Assembly: GCF_014288055.1 (NCBI RefSeq)
Contig: NZ_JACOPK010000002.1
Span: 124,001-188,000, forward strand
DNA length: 64,000 bases
Source of the DNA: Agathobaculum hominis
Lineage (GTDB): Bacteria; Bacillota; Clostridia; Oscillospirales; Butyricicoccaceae
Direction: 5' to 3'
Shown here: piece after piece, positions 1 to 6,249 of the stretch
Numbering within the stretch: the first letter of the stretch is position 1
How the letters are laid out: each line of letters begins with the position of its first letter
Translations under genes and position numbers: made by a program
Notes under the pieces: model-generated
Seen by the model: only the letters and a program-made list of their open reading frames with translations
What the model was told of the DNA's origin: nothing
The model's database searches: none

Positions 1-1172
1 ATACTCTGTATCTCCAGCCGACCCACTATACGGTCAAGGCAGGCCACAAGCTGGCACTGGTTCTGTTTACCTATGACCCGAATATGGCTTCTTGTTCCGA
101 GAATTACGGTTATACGTTCCAGAACGCCGAAACCTACGCTGAGATTCCGGTCAACAGCTTCTATACGCTGAACTATTCTGCCGGTGCAAACGGCACGGTA
201 ACTGCTGATAAGAAAAATGGCGCACAGATGGAGGCAAATTCGCTTGTCACCCTCACCGCGACCGCAGACAGCGGCTATGACTTCAGCGGCTGGACGGTAA
301 ACGGCGAGGCAGTCGAGGGCGGCGCTACGAAGACCTTCACCATCAACGGCAACACCACCATCACCGCAAACTTCACTGTGCATCATTCGAGCAGCGGCGG
401 CGGCTCGTCCTCCGGCTCGAGCACCACGGTTTCCGCTTCCAAGTCGGATAACGGTTCGGTTTCGATCGACAAGACCTCGGCTTCCAAGGGCAGCACGGTT
501 ACTGTTACCGTAAAGGCCAAGGACGGCTACAAGCTCGACAAGCTGACGATCACCGACGCAAAGGGCAAAACCGTCGAAGTGACCGACAAGGGCAACGGCA
601 AGTTCTCCTTCGTTATGCCGGAGGGCAAGGTAACGGTTACCCCGACCTTCGTCGCAGACAACGGCAGTCAGACCGAGAACAAGTCTTACTCTGACGTCAA
701 GACCGGCGACTGGTATGCTGACGCGGTCAAATACGTTTCCGACAAGGGTCTGATGAGCGGCACGGGCAGCGACAAGTTTGCGCCGAGCACAACCACGACC
801 CGTGCAATGCTGATGACGGTTCTGGCTCGCTACGCAGGCGAAGACACCACCGGCGGCGCGACCTGGTACGAGAAGGGTATGGAGTGGGCAAAGACCAACG
901 GTGTGTCCGACGGTACAAACCCGAACGCCAACATCACCCGTGAGCAGCTCGTTACCATGATGTACCGCTACGCCGGCTCTCCGAAGGCAGACGGCAAGCT
1001 CGACAGCTTCTCTGATGCAGCTTCCGTCAGCACCTATGCAGCAGATGCAATGCAGTGGGCAGTTGCCAACGGCATTGTCAACGGCTCCAACGGCAAGCTG
1101 AACCCGCAGGATAACGCAACCCGTGCTGAGGTTGCCGCAATCCTCATGCGCTTCTGCGAAATGAGCAAGTAA
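1..1172 (+). CDS. SLH-anchored surface protein with Xaa-Pro dipeptidyl-peptidase-like segment, 3' part
   Basis: The reading frame is open from base 3, so the 5' end lies outside the window. The first residues (LQPTHYTVKAGHKLALVLFT) resemble the C-terminal beta-sandwich of S15-family Xaa-Pro peptidases. An Ig-like beta module with a GYDFSGWTVNG motif follows, then a Ser/Gly linker, a second beta module and three SLH repeats that would attach the protein to secondary cell-wall polymer. The inferred role is a cell-surface peptidase or esterase. The last 250 residues are closely similar to the end of the surface protein at 7943-11032 on the other strand, so the tail has been duplicated or shared by recombination. 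The S15 assignment rests on a short segment and is less certain than the SLH call. Confidence 0.75.
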   Translation, partial: TLYLQPTHYTVKAGHKLALVLFTYDPNMASCSENYGYTFQNAETYAEIPVNSFYTLNYSAGANGTVTADKKNGAQMEANSLVTLTATADSGYDFSGWTVNGEAVEGGATKTFTINGNTTITANFTVHHSSSGGGSSSGSSTTVSASKSDNGSVSIDKTSASKGSTVTVTVKAKDGYKLDKLTITDAKGKTVEVTDKGNGKFSFVMPEGKVTVTPTFVADNGSQTENKSYSDVKTGDWYADAVKYVSDKGLMSGTGSDKFAPSTTTTRAMLMTVLARYAGEDTTGGATWYEKGMEWAKTNGVSDGTNPNANITREQLVTMMYRYAGSPKADGKLDSFSDAASVSTYAADAMQWAVANGIVNGSNGKLNPQDNATRAEVAAILMRFCEMSK

Positions 1173-1202
1173 AAACTGAAAAAGTAAATCAGTAACATGC
1201 AG

Positions 1203-1243
1203 CCGCCGGGTTCCCCGTATTTGGGAGACCCGGCGGTATTTTA
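1203..1243 (+). terminator. Rho-independent terminator of the SLH gene
   Basis: The stem CCGCCGGGT pairs with ACCCGGCGG around a 16-nt loop and is followed by TATTTTAT, 30 bases after the stop codon. Confidence 0.85.
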
Positions 1244-1267
1244 TCCTGAGATTCGAGATAACAGCTA

Positions 1268-1295
1268 TTGCATCATAGCACTATTAGAGTATAAT
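1268..1295 (+). promoter_or_regulatory. Promoter of the toxin-antitoxin pair
   Basis: A TTGCAT -35 box (1268-1273) and a perfect TATAAT -10 box (1290-1295) are separated by 16 bp, just upstream of the antitoxin Shine-Dalgarno GGAGG at 1317-1321. Autorepression by the antitoxin would be typical, but no clear palindrome was identified. Confidence 0.6.
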
Positions 1296-1328
1296 ATAAT
1301 TATGATATTACTATATGGAGGTGCTTTT

Positions 1329-1610
1329 ATGAATATCAAGCCGAGTGCAAGTATTCGTCAGAATTACAATGATATTGCCGAGCTGTGCAGATCCACCGGA
1401 GAGCCGGTTTATCTGACCAAGAACGGCGAAGGTGATCTCGTTGTAATGGATATCAATTCATTTACAAAACGCGAAAAAATGCTAAAGCTGCGCGAGGAAC
1501 TGCTTGCTGTTGAGGAAGACCGCTTACACGGTGCACCGGACTACTCGGTGGATGAAGTCGCTTCCATGATGGATCAGGCAATTCGGGAGACCTGTCATGC
1601 CGGAGCTTGA
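1329..1610 (+). CDS. Phd/YefM-type antitoxin
   Basis: This 93-residue protein has the N-terminal pattern of Phd/YefM antitoxins (MNIKPSASIRQNYNDIAELC, then GEPVYLTKNGEGDLVVMD). That domain usually dimerises and binds its own promoter, while the C-terminal helix neutralises the toxin. The start at 1329 is chosen because GGAGG lies 7 bases upstream; longer upstream starts in this frame have no ribosome binding site and overlap the promoter. The gene overlaps the downstream toxin by 14 bp, which suggests translational coupling. Confidence 0.85.
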   Translation: MNIKPSASIRQNYNDIAELCRSTGEPVYLTKNGEGDLVVMDINSFTKREKMLKLREELLAVEEDRLHGAPDYSVDEVASMMDQAIRETCHAGA

Positions 1611-1917
1611 AAACAAATTCCAGGTTATCGTATCCAAGCGAGCAGCGCAGCAGCTGGTTGAGCATGCAGTATTCATGGCACGGTTAGAAGAACGATTGGC
1701 ACGCCAATTGGCAGCTGACTTCAGGAAAGCGGCAGATTCTCTGCAAAGCTTTCCATATCGAAACCCAATCTTGCGTTCGAGTGTTTTCGTAACAGAAAAG
1801 TATCGCAAAATGGTGTTTGGTAAATGGTATCTACTCATTTATCAAATTAAAGGCGAACGAGTTTTTGTTGAATACGTGATTGATGGACGGCAGGATTATC
1901 AATGGCTGATTCAGTAA
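1597..1917 (+). CDS. RelE/ParE-family toxin
   Basis: The 106-residue product has the RelE/ParE layout: strand-helix-helix (FQVIVSKRAAQQLVEHAVFMA) followed by a C-terminal sheet including YRKMVFGKWYLLIYQI and VFVEYVIDGRQDYQWLI. RelE members cut mRNA in the ribosome and ParE members poison gyrase; the sequence alone does not separate the two. It follows and overlaps the Phd-like antitoxin, forming a standard type II pair. Length and order match the family, and no truncation is visible. Confidence 0.85.
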   Translation: MPELENKFQVIVSKRAAQQLVEHAVFMARLEERLARQLAADFRKAADSLQSFPYRNPILRSSVFVTEKYRKMVFGKWYLLIYQIKGERVFVEYVIDGRQDYQWLIQ

Positions 1918-1936
1918 AATTCCAATACAACATCTG

Positions 1937-1970
1937 ACGAGCGCAGGCAGAAATGTCTGCGCTCGTTCTA
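1937..1970 (+). terminator. Terminator after the toxin gene
   Basis: A hairpin with stem ACGAGCGCAG / CTGCGCTCGT is followed by TTCTAT. It lies between the toxin stop and the convergent recombinase stop and may serve both strands. Confidence 0.65.
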
Positions 1971-1991
1971 TAGTGCTTACTCGTATTCGCA

Positions 1992-2573
1992 TTATATGGA
2001 TTTGATGCGTTTAAGTGCAAGAGACGTCTGGGAGCACCGGCGGTAAAATGTGTTCGGCTTCAGCCCTGTCTGCCGCATGGCTTCTGCGGCGGTGATTTCC
2101 CCGGCACGCCATCGGGAAACCACCCGTTCGAAGTTGTCCGGCAGGGGCATTGGCTTGCGGCCGGTGTATTTACCTTGCTCTTTAGCGATAGCAATTCCCT
2201 CGCGCTGGCGCTGCAAGATGTACTCACGTTCGAGTTCTGCGACTGCCGCGAACACGGTGAGCATAAACTTGCCGGTAGGCGTAGTCGTGTCGATTGCCTC
2301 CTTGCGGCTGACGAATTCCACCTGTTTCTCGGTCAGCCGTTCCACGAGGTCAAGCAGGTCGCGCGTGTTTCTCGCAAAACGGCTGATGGACTCGACGATA
2401 ACCGTGTCGCCGCGCCGGACGTAATTCATCATACGGGTAAGCTCCGGCCGGTCGGCATTCTTGCCGCTCGCCTTGTCGATAAAAATCTCGTCAACATCAA
2501 GTTCGCGCAGCAGGACTTCCTGCCGAGCTGTGTTCTGCTCCTCGGTGCTGACGCGGATATATCCAATCTTCAT
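1992..2573 (-). CDS. Small serine recombinase (resolvase/invertase family)
   Basis: The 193-residue protein begins MKIGYIRVSTEEQNTARQ, with the nucleophilic serine in YIRVST. Downstream are the catalytic arginine region (ESISRFARNTRDLLDLVERL), the long E helix (FAAVAELEREYILQRQREG) and a C-terminal HTH of Hin/resolvase type (ITAAEAMRQTGLKPNTFYRR). Size and order match Tn3/Pin-type recombinases, so it should exchange short sites as a tetramer. No transposase partner of a Tn3 element is nearby. Repeated TATTGACAT half-sites at 3491-3594 are candidate targets. Its start is divergent from the MNT-HEPN gene, so both promoters lie around 2574-2628. Confidence 0.9.
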   Translation of the reverse strand: MKIGYIRVSTEEQNTARQEVLLRELDVDEIFIDKASGKNADRPELTRMMNYVRRGDTVIVESISRFARNTRDLLDLVERLTEKQVEFVSRKEAIDTTTPTGKFMLTVFAAVAELEREYILQRQREGIAIAKEQGKYTGRKPMPLPDNFERVVSRWRAGEITAAEAMRQTGLKPNTFYRRCSQTSLALKRIKSI

Positions 2574-2628
2574 GGTGTATCTCTCCTTTAAGTATGGTAT
2601 AATGAAAATAATAAGGACGGTGACGCTG

Positions 2629-3291
2629 ATGGATAAGACAATCGAACAGGTAAAACAGTTAGCGCACCGTTATGGAGTGCCGAAACTGGTATTATTCGGT
2701 TCGCGTGCCCGCGGCGATCATCACGTCCGCAGTGATTATGATTTCGCGGTCTGGGGATGTACGCCGCAACAGCGTGCGCAATTCAGCGATGCTGTCGAAA
2801 ACGATTTGGACTCGCTGTATTCGGTTGATCTGGTGTTTGTCAGCGAACACACCGATGCCGCATTGCTTCAAAATATAGAGAAGGACGGGATTTGCTTGCT
2901 GGACCGTTACAATACGAGATTCGAAAATCTCACCAATGCTGTTGAGCGTCTGCGCGAAGGCGTGCAGGCGTATCAAGAGAACCCGGCTAAAATCATCCGC
3001 GACGGTGTAACCCAGCGCTTTGAATTCACCTGCGAACTGGCATGGAAAACCACTCGTGAGTTCTTACTTGACCAAGGTTTTACAGAGTTGAACAGCCCGA
3101 AAGCAACGATGCGCAAGGCGTTCTCGTATGGCCTGATTGATGATGAACAGGCGTGGATTGCACTGCTGAATGCCCGCAACCAGACCTCGCACCTTTATGA
3201 TGATGCAACCGCGCAGGAAATTTACTCGCAGATTGAGAGCGAGTTTATGTCGCTGTTTGATAAACTTATTGAGCAGTTGAAATGCGGTTAA
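2629..3291 (+). CDS. Fused MNT-HEPN protein (nucleotidyltransferase plus HI0074-type domain)
   Basis: The 220 residues contain a minimal nucleotidyltransferase (GSRARG at 24-29 and SDYD at 35-38, the GS...DxD active site) joined to an all-alpha HI0074/HEPN domain of about 130 residues. The HEPN part keeps an R-x4-H motif (RNQTSH, about 183-188). In two-gene MNT-HEPN systems the HEPN protein is the toxin and the MNT protein silences it by adding AMP; here both are one polypeptide. The start at 2629 follows an AAGGA at suitable distance. An ATG at 2602 has no ribosome site and overlaps a TATGGTATAAT extended -10 box. Whether the HEPN part is active is unknown. Confidence 0.85.
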   Translation: MDKTIEQVKQLAHRYGVPKLVLFGSRARGDHHVRSDYDFAVWGCTPQQRAQFSDAVENDLDSLYSVDLVFVSEHTDAALLQNIEKDGICLLDRYNTRFENLTNAVERLREGVQAYQENPAKIIRDGVTQRFEFTCELAWKTTREFLLDQGFTELNSPKATMRKAFSYGLIDDEQAWIALLNARNQTSHLYDDATAQEIYSQIESEFMSLFDKLIEQLKCG

Positions 3292-3308
3292 TTTGAGAAT
3301 TGCTTACT

Positions 3309-3482
3309 ATGCCGAATATACAACAGACTAAGATTACCGAAATTCTTAATAACATTGCCATGTCCTGCCGCATGGAAGGACTGGAGATGACCGATGAAAT
3401 ACGGGCAATGTGCCTTGCTATCTATAACGGCAGCACAACTTTACAGGATTGCCTGCATAAGATCAATGCAAAATACCTTTGA
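3309..3482 (+). CDS. VbhA-like (Fic-inhibitor) small antitoxin, no Fic partner seen
   Basis: This 57-residue protein contains SCRMEG, which fits the S/T-xxx-E-G inhibition motif used by VbhA-type antitoxins to block ATP binding in Fic AMP-transferases. The tail MTDEIRAMCLAIYNG resembles the rest of the VbhA domain. Its partner, a Fic gene, normally follows directly, but here the next 150 bases contain no gene and the next genes are on the other strand. The ribosome site is weak and a TTG at 3300 is an alternative start. It is either an orphan antitoxin or the remains of a Fic module. Confidence 0.6.
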   Translation: MPNIQQTKITEILNNIAMSCRMEGLEMTDEIRAMCLAIYNGSTTLQDCLHKINAKYL

Positions 3483-3490
3483 AACTCATT

Positions 3491-3594
3491 TATGTCAATA
3501 GGATCGCCACACATTCTGACATATTTCAAAAGTCCGAAAGCGACCCTATTGACATAGTTTTTCGTTGTTTCAGATGGGTATACTCTATTGACAT
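3491..3594. repeat. Inverted TATGTCAATAGG repeats, possible recombination site
   Basis: TATGTCAATAGG (3491-3502) and its exact reverse complement (3545-3556) are separated by 42 bp; pairing extends to 15 of 16 bases. A third partial copy, CTATTGACAT, lies at 3585-3594. Such spaced half-sites are what a serine recombinase would bind, and one is encoded 900 bp away, but a hairpin acting as a bidirectional terminator is equally possible. Confidence 0.45.
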
Positions 3595-3598
3595 GCTC

Positions 3599-3631
3599 AA
3601 AAAATACCGGCTCTTGATGAGTCGGCATTTT
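3599..3631 (-). terminator. Terminator of the amidoligase operon
   Basis: On the minus strand the stem CCGACTC / GAGCCGG (one mismatch) is followed by TATTTTTT. It lies directly after the second micropeptide gene. Confidence 0.65.
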
Positions 3632-3636
3632 TGTGT

Positions 3637-3711
3637 TCAATCATCGTCAATGATGTCGGCGAGCAGGCCGATAACAGTCAGCACGCCGAGAATGATTTTG
3701 CCTGGGTTCAA
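3637..3711 (-). CDS. Second hydrophobic micropeptide (24 residues) of the amidoligase operon
   Basis: This is a short frame starting with TTG, preceded at 5 bases by GAGGTG, encoding (M)NPGKIILGVLTVIGLLADIIDDD. It is one hydrophobic stretch with a clustered acidic tail (DIIDDD), like the 28-residue peptide 14 bases upstream. It lies between that peptide and the operon terminator. No family is recognised. Possibilities include a substrate of the amidoligase/amidotransferase, a small membrane-active toxin or a subunit of a membrane complex. The non-ATG start lowers confidence. Confidence 0.5.
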   Translation of the reverse strand: MNPGKIILGVLTVIGLLADIIDDD

Positions 3712-3725
3712 ACTTTCACCTCGTT

Positions 3726-3812
3726 TCAGTCATCTGAAAAGTTCTCGACGGCCTCGATGATGAGGTCAACCACTGCGCCGATAGCTTGGAAGATCGGGCC
3801 GAGTGCAATCAT
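3726..3812 (-). CDS. First hydrophobic micropeptide (28 residues) of the amidoligase operon
   Basis: This frame starts at ATG 3812, eight bases after a near-perfect AAAGGAGG, and lies 19 bases after the amidotransferase stop. It encodes MIALGPIFQAIGAVVDLIIE followed by AVENFSDD. The peptide is amphipathic or hydrophobic with an acidic end, has no cleavable signal and has no recognised family. The very strong ribosome site and its position argue that it is really translated. A second ATG at 3818 is too close to the ribosome site. The carboxyl-rich end is notable beside an amidoligase, which joins carboxylates to amines. Confidence 0.6.
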   Translation of the reverse strand: MIALGPIFQAIGAVVDLIIEAVENFSDD

Positions 3813-3831
3813 GCGCATCGCCTCCTTTCAA

Positions 3832-4770
3832 TCAATATGCATATAACAGTTCACCGGTCATCTCGTGAAAGAGTTCCGGGTCGTACAGCATCTCCTCGAT
3901 TTCTTCCTCGGAGCAGCCGTAATCCAAGAGTGCCTGCACTTCATCAGCGGTTACGCCGAATGATTTCGCCACGCTGAACAGGTCGTCATAATTTGTCGGT
4001 GTGTCCTCGTAGTAGCTGCGATAAAAGGGATATTTGCGCCACCAGTGCTCGAATGTCGTGTGGGGTGTGAAGGCCCCGGTAGTGATACGGCCGGTGCGGT
4101 CGATTTTCATGATTTCGCCCTCCTGCGGTTCTAGAATGTCGGTGGGCGCTTTCAGCCGTAGCTTTTTGATGGTTTTGCAGAGTATTTCCTGAGTGGAAGC
4201 GTAAATCAGAAAGCCATCATAGAACATCACGCAAAGCGGATTGTCCCCGATGACGAACCAGATGGAGTTATCCTTATCCAGAACCGTAAACACAAAAGAA
4301 CCCTCGACCTTTTCAGCCATGGCTTTCAGGCTGTCAAAGTCGAGGGCTTTCTGCTGTTCGAGAAGCTGCACCGCAACGTAGCTGTCCGTCTCAACACTCG
4401 TCATCGGCAGATTCTCTTCCATACGGAGTTCTTTGTCGTTCCAGAGCACTCCGTTGTGAGCGAGGGCAAAGCTGTTTCCGTCAACGTGACCAAGGAACGG
4501 ATGGTTATTCTGGTTAAACTGTGCATTGCCCTGTGTGGTCATACGGGTGTGACCCATGACCACGTTTACGCCGTGCGGAATGTGAATCTTCATTTTCCGA
4601 GCGGGAAGGGGGCGCTTATAAATCCGCAGACGGTCGTTAAAGTTATAGGCGATGCCTGTCGCGTCTGTGCCGCGCACCTGACATTCTCTTGCGAGGGTAT
4701 TCAGGATTTTGTTCTTCGTATGGGTGCTCAGGCACTCCTTAAAGTCGATTAAACCAAACAAACTGCACAT
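3832..4770 (-). CDS. Class II glutamine amidotransferase (Ntn-type)
   Basis: The 312-residue protein begins MCSLFG, with the catalytic cysteine right after the initiator methionine. It carries the family landmarks RGTDATGIA, GHTRMTTQG and AHNG, as in the glutaminase half of GlmS/PurF. The family cleaves glutamine to release ammonia for a partner. There is no synthase or sugar-isomerase half; the last 60 residues are an acidic helical tail (TADEVQALLDYGCSEEEIEE) resembling a UBA-like fold. It starts 3 bases after the amidoligase stop with GGAGGAGG overlapping that end, so the two are tightly coupled. It probably feeds ammonia to, or trims products of, the amidoligase. Confidence 0.85.
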   Translation of the reverse strand: MCSLFGLIDFKECLSTHTKNKILNTLARECQVRGTDATGIAYNFNDRLRIYKRPLPARKMKIHIPHGVNVVMGHTRMTTQGNAQFNQNNHPFLGHVDGNSFALAHNGVLWNDKELRMEENLPMTSVETDSYVAVQLLEQQKALDFDSLKAMAEKVEGSFVFTVLDKDNSIWFVIGDNPLCVMFYDGFLIYASTQEILCKTIKKLRLKAPTDILEPQEGEIMKIDRTGRITTGAFTPHTTFEHWWRKYPFYRSYYEDTPTNYDDLFSVAKSFGVTADEVQALLDYGCSEEEIEEMLYDPELFHEMTGELLYAY

Positions 4771-4773
4771 ATT

Positions 4774-5868
4774 TTAAGCCTCCTCCGTATTGGCATTAAC
4801 CGGTTCGTTAACGTAAAGACGGCGCTCCTTCAAATACTGAATAAGCTCCGGCTCGTTGATTTCGTCAAGGAAGTCAAACCAGCTAAGTTCCTGTACAGCG
4901 GTGTCCGACATGGAAACAGCCACCTCAACCAGATGATTTACCATCTGCAAGGTGGCTTTGAGGGTATTCAGCTTGAGCGTGCCGCGGAACATACGGATTT
5001 CAACCGTATCTGCATTCGTGAGATTGACCGCAGTATATCGCCCCGCGCAGGAATTCTTCGCGTGGTTCATCTGCTCGGACGGCGTAAGACGAATACCGTA
5101 CCGTGCCGCCCAGCGGTTCATCTGGGACTGCGTACGACGGCTGAACCGCAGCAGCTCCGCCCAGAATTTCTCGACAAAATACAGCAGGCGGGCAATCGCG
5201 GCTTCCTGCTGTTCGTAAGTACAGCCGAATGCTAACCGGGAGATGTGAACGTGAAGCCCGCAGGTTCCGGCGGCGTGGCTGAGGTATCCCATGCTCTGCG
5301 CTTTACGCAACACCTCCGCCCACGGCATTTCGTTCAGCTGATACTCGAGCGTCATCGGATGCGTGACGAGCTCAAGGCCTTCATCCAGACTGCCGTCCGT
5401 CTTGATGTACAAGTTCTCGGCATTCTTATTCGCAATGTCGAGCAGCTTCTGGGCGTTGCTGTTTACCGTGCCGCCGTCGTCGATTTCAAGCTCTACGCCG
5501 AAATGCCGCAGACCTTTTCCGTGGAACACGAGGTCGGGCGTATAGCTATACTCGTGGATAACTTCGCAGTGTTCGCCCCAGCAGGACGCGCAGTAAGCGT
5601 TGTCGTCATCGTCCCAGTACGCGCGGTCGCGGTGAATAATCCGGCCGCAGTCATCACAGCGGACGTAGTACTCATCAAAGCAGTGGTCGCAAAGCGTGTG
5701 CGTATCGTCCTCGACGGCGTTTTCTTCGTAGACCCGCTCAGCGCAGTGGTCGCAGATTACGGTCAGGCGATCTGCGCAGTCCTCGCAGAGCCAGTCATTC
5801 TCTACTTGGAACATTTCGTCAATCGGATGCTCCGCACCACAGTTTGCACAAATTCTTGTTTCACTCAT
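4774..5868 (-). CDS. Amidoligase family enzyme with N-terminal zinc ribbons
   Basis: This is a 364-residue protein. The first 110 residues hold six or more CxxC pairs (CANCG, CEDC, CDHC, CDDC, CASC), that is, stacked zinc ribbons. The rest is an Amidoligase_2 domain with glutamine-synthetase-like fold: FGVELEID (metal-binding ExE), IKTDGSLDEGLELVTHP, CGLHVHIS and EIRMFRG. The family is predicted to make ATP-dependent amide bonds. The start at 5868 is chosen because GGAGG sits 8 bases before it; an ATG at 5883 overlaps that site and lacks its own. The zinc ribbons could hold a peptide or nucleic acid substrate, which is unknown. Confidence 0.85.
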   Translation of the reverse strand: MSETRICANCGAEHPIDEMFQVENDWLCEDCADRLTVICDHCAERVYEENAVEDDTHTLCDHCFDEYYVRCDDCGRIIHRDRAYWDDDDNAYCASCWGEHCEVIHEYSYTPDLVFHGKGLRHFGVELEIDDGGTVNSNAQKLLDIANKNAENLYIKTDGSLDEGLELVTHPMTLEYQLNEMPWAEVLRKAQSMGYLSHAAGTCGLHVHISRLAFGCTYEQQEAAIARLLYFVEKFWAELLRFSRRTQSQMNRWAARYGIRLTPSEQMNHAKNSCAGRYTAVNLTNADTVEIRMFRGTLKLNTLKATLQMVNHLVEVAVSMSDTAVQELSWFDFLDEINEPELIQYLKERRLYVNEPVNANTEEA

Positions 5869-5898
5869 TGGTTGTTCCTCCATTTCGTTTAGTAAATC

Positions 5899-6186
5899 TT
5901 AATATTCTTCAGCAAGCAGCATAGTAGAATGCGTTAAATCGTCGATGACAAACACTTTCGCATTTACGGCATCGTCACACGGTACATCGAGCTCGTAACG
6001 GTACGGCGGCTGTTCCTGCTCGTGGACGATGTGCTGACCGACCGGCGTTTTTGTCAGCTGGAATACCTGCAGGTAATCTTTTTCCTTGACTTCCATCGTC
6101 AAGACCATGTGCCACATAAGATGAACAAGCCATGCGGGAATCTCGCTTTCTATCCCGCGCGTTAGGAATTTTTGATTTTCGAACAT
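5899..6186 (-). CDS. DUF960 family protein
   Basis: The 95-residue product MFENQKFLTRGIESEIPAWL...DYLQVFQLTK...GQHIVHEQEQPPY has the conserved blocks of DUF960, a family common on phages and mobile elements of Firmicutes; its function is unknown. GAAAGGAGC lies before the start. It is the first gene of the operon with the amidoligase and amidotransferase (30-bp gap), so it is probably an accessory part of the same system. The IS110 element begins just upstream and may have displaced or supplied the promoter. Confidence 0.75.
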   Translation of the reverse strand: MFENQKFLTRGIESEIPAWLVHLMWHMVLTMEVKEKDYLQVFQLTKTPVGQHIVHEQEQPPYRYELDVPCDDAVNAKVFVIDDLTHSTMLLAEEY

Positions 6187-6249
6187 CTTTGATTGCTCCT
6201 TTCTACTACAATGTATTTATGGTTAATATTCCTTACGGCCAGTAAGGAC

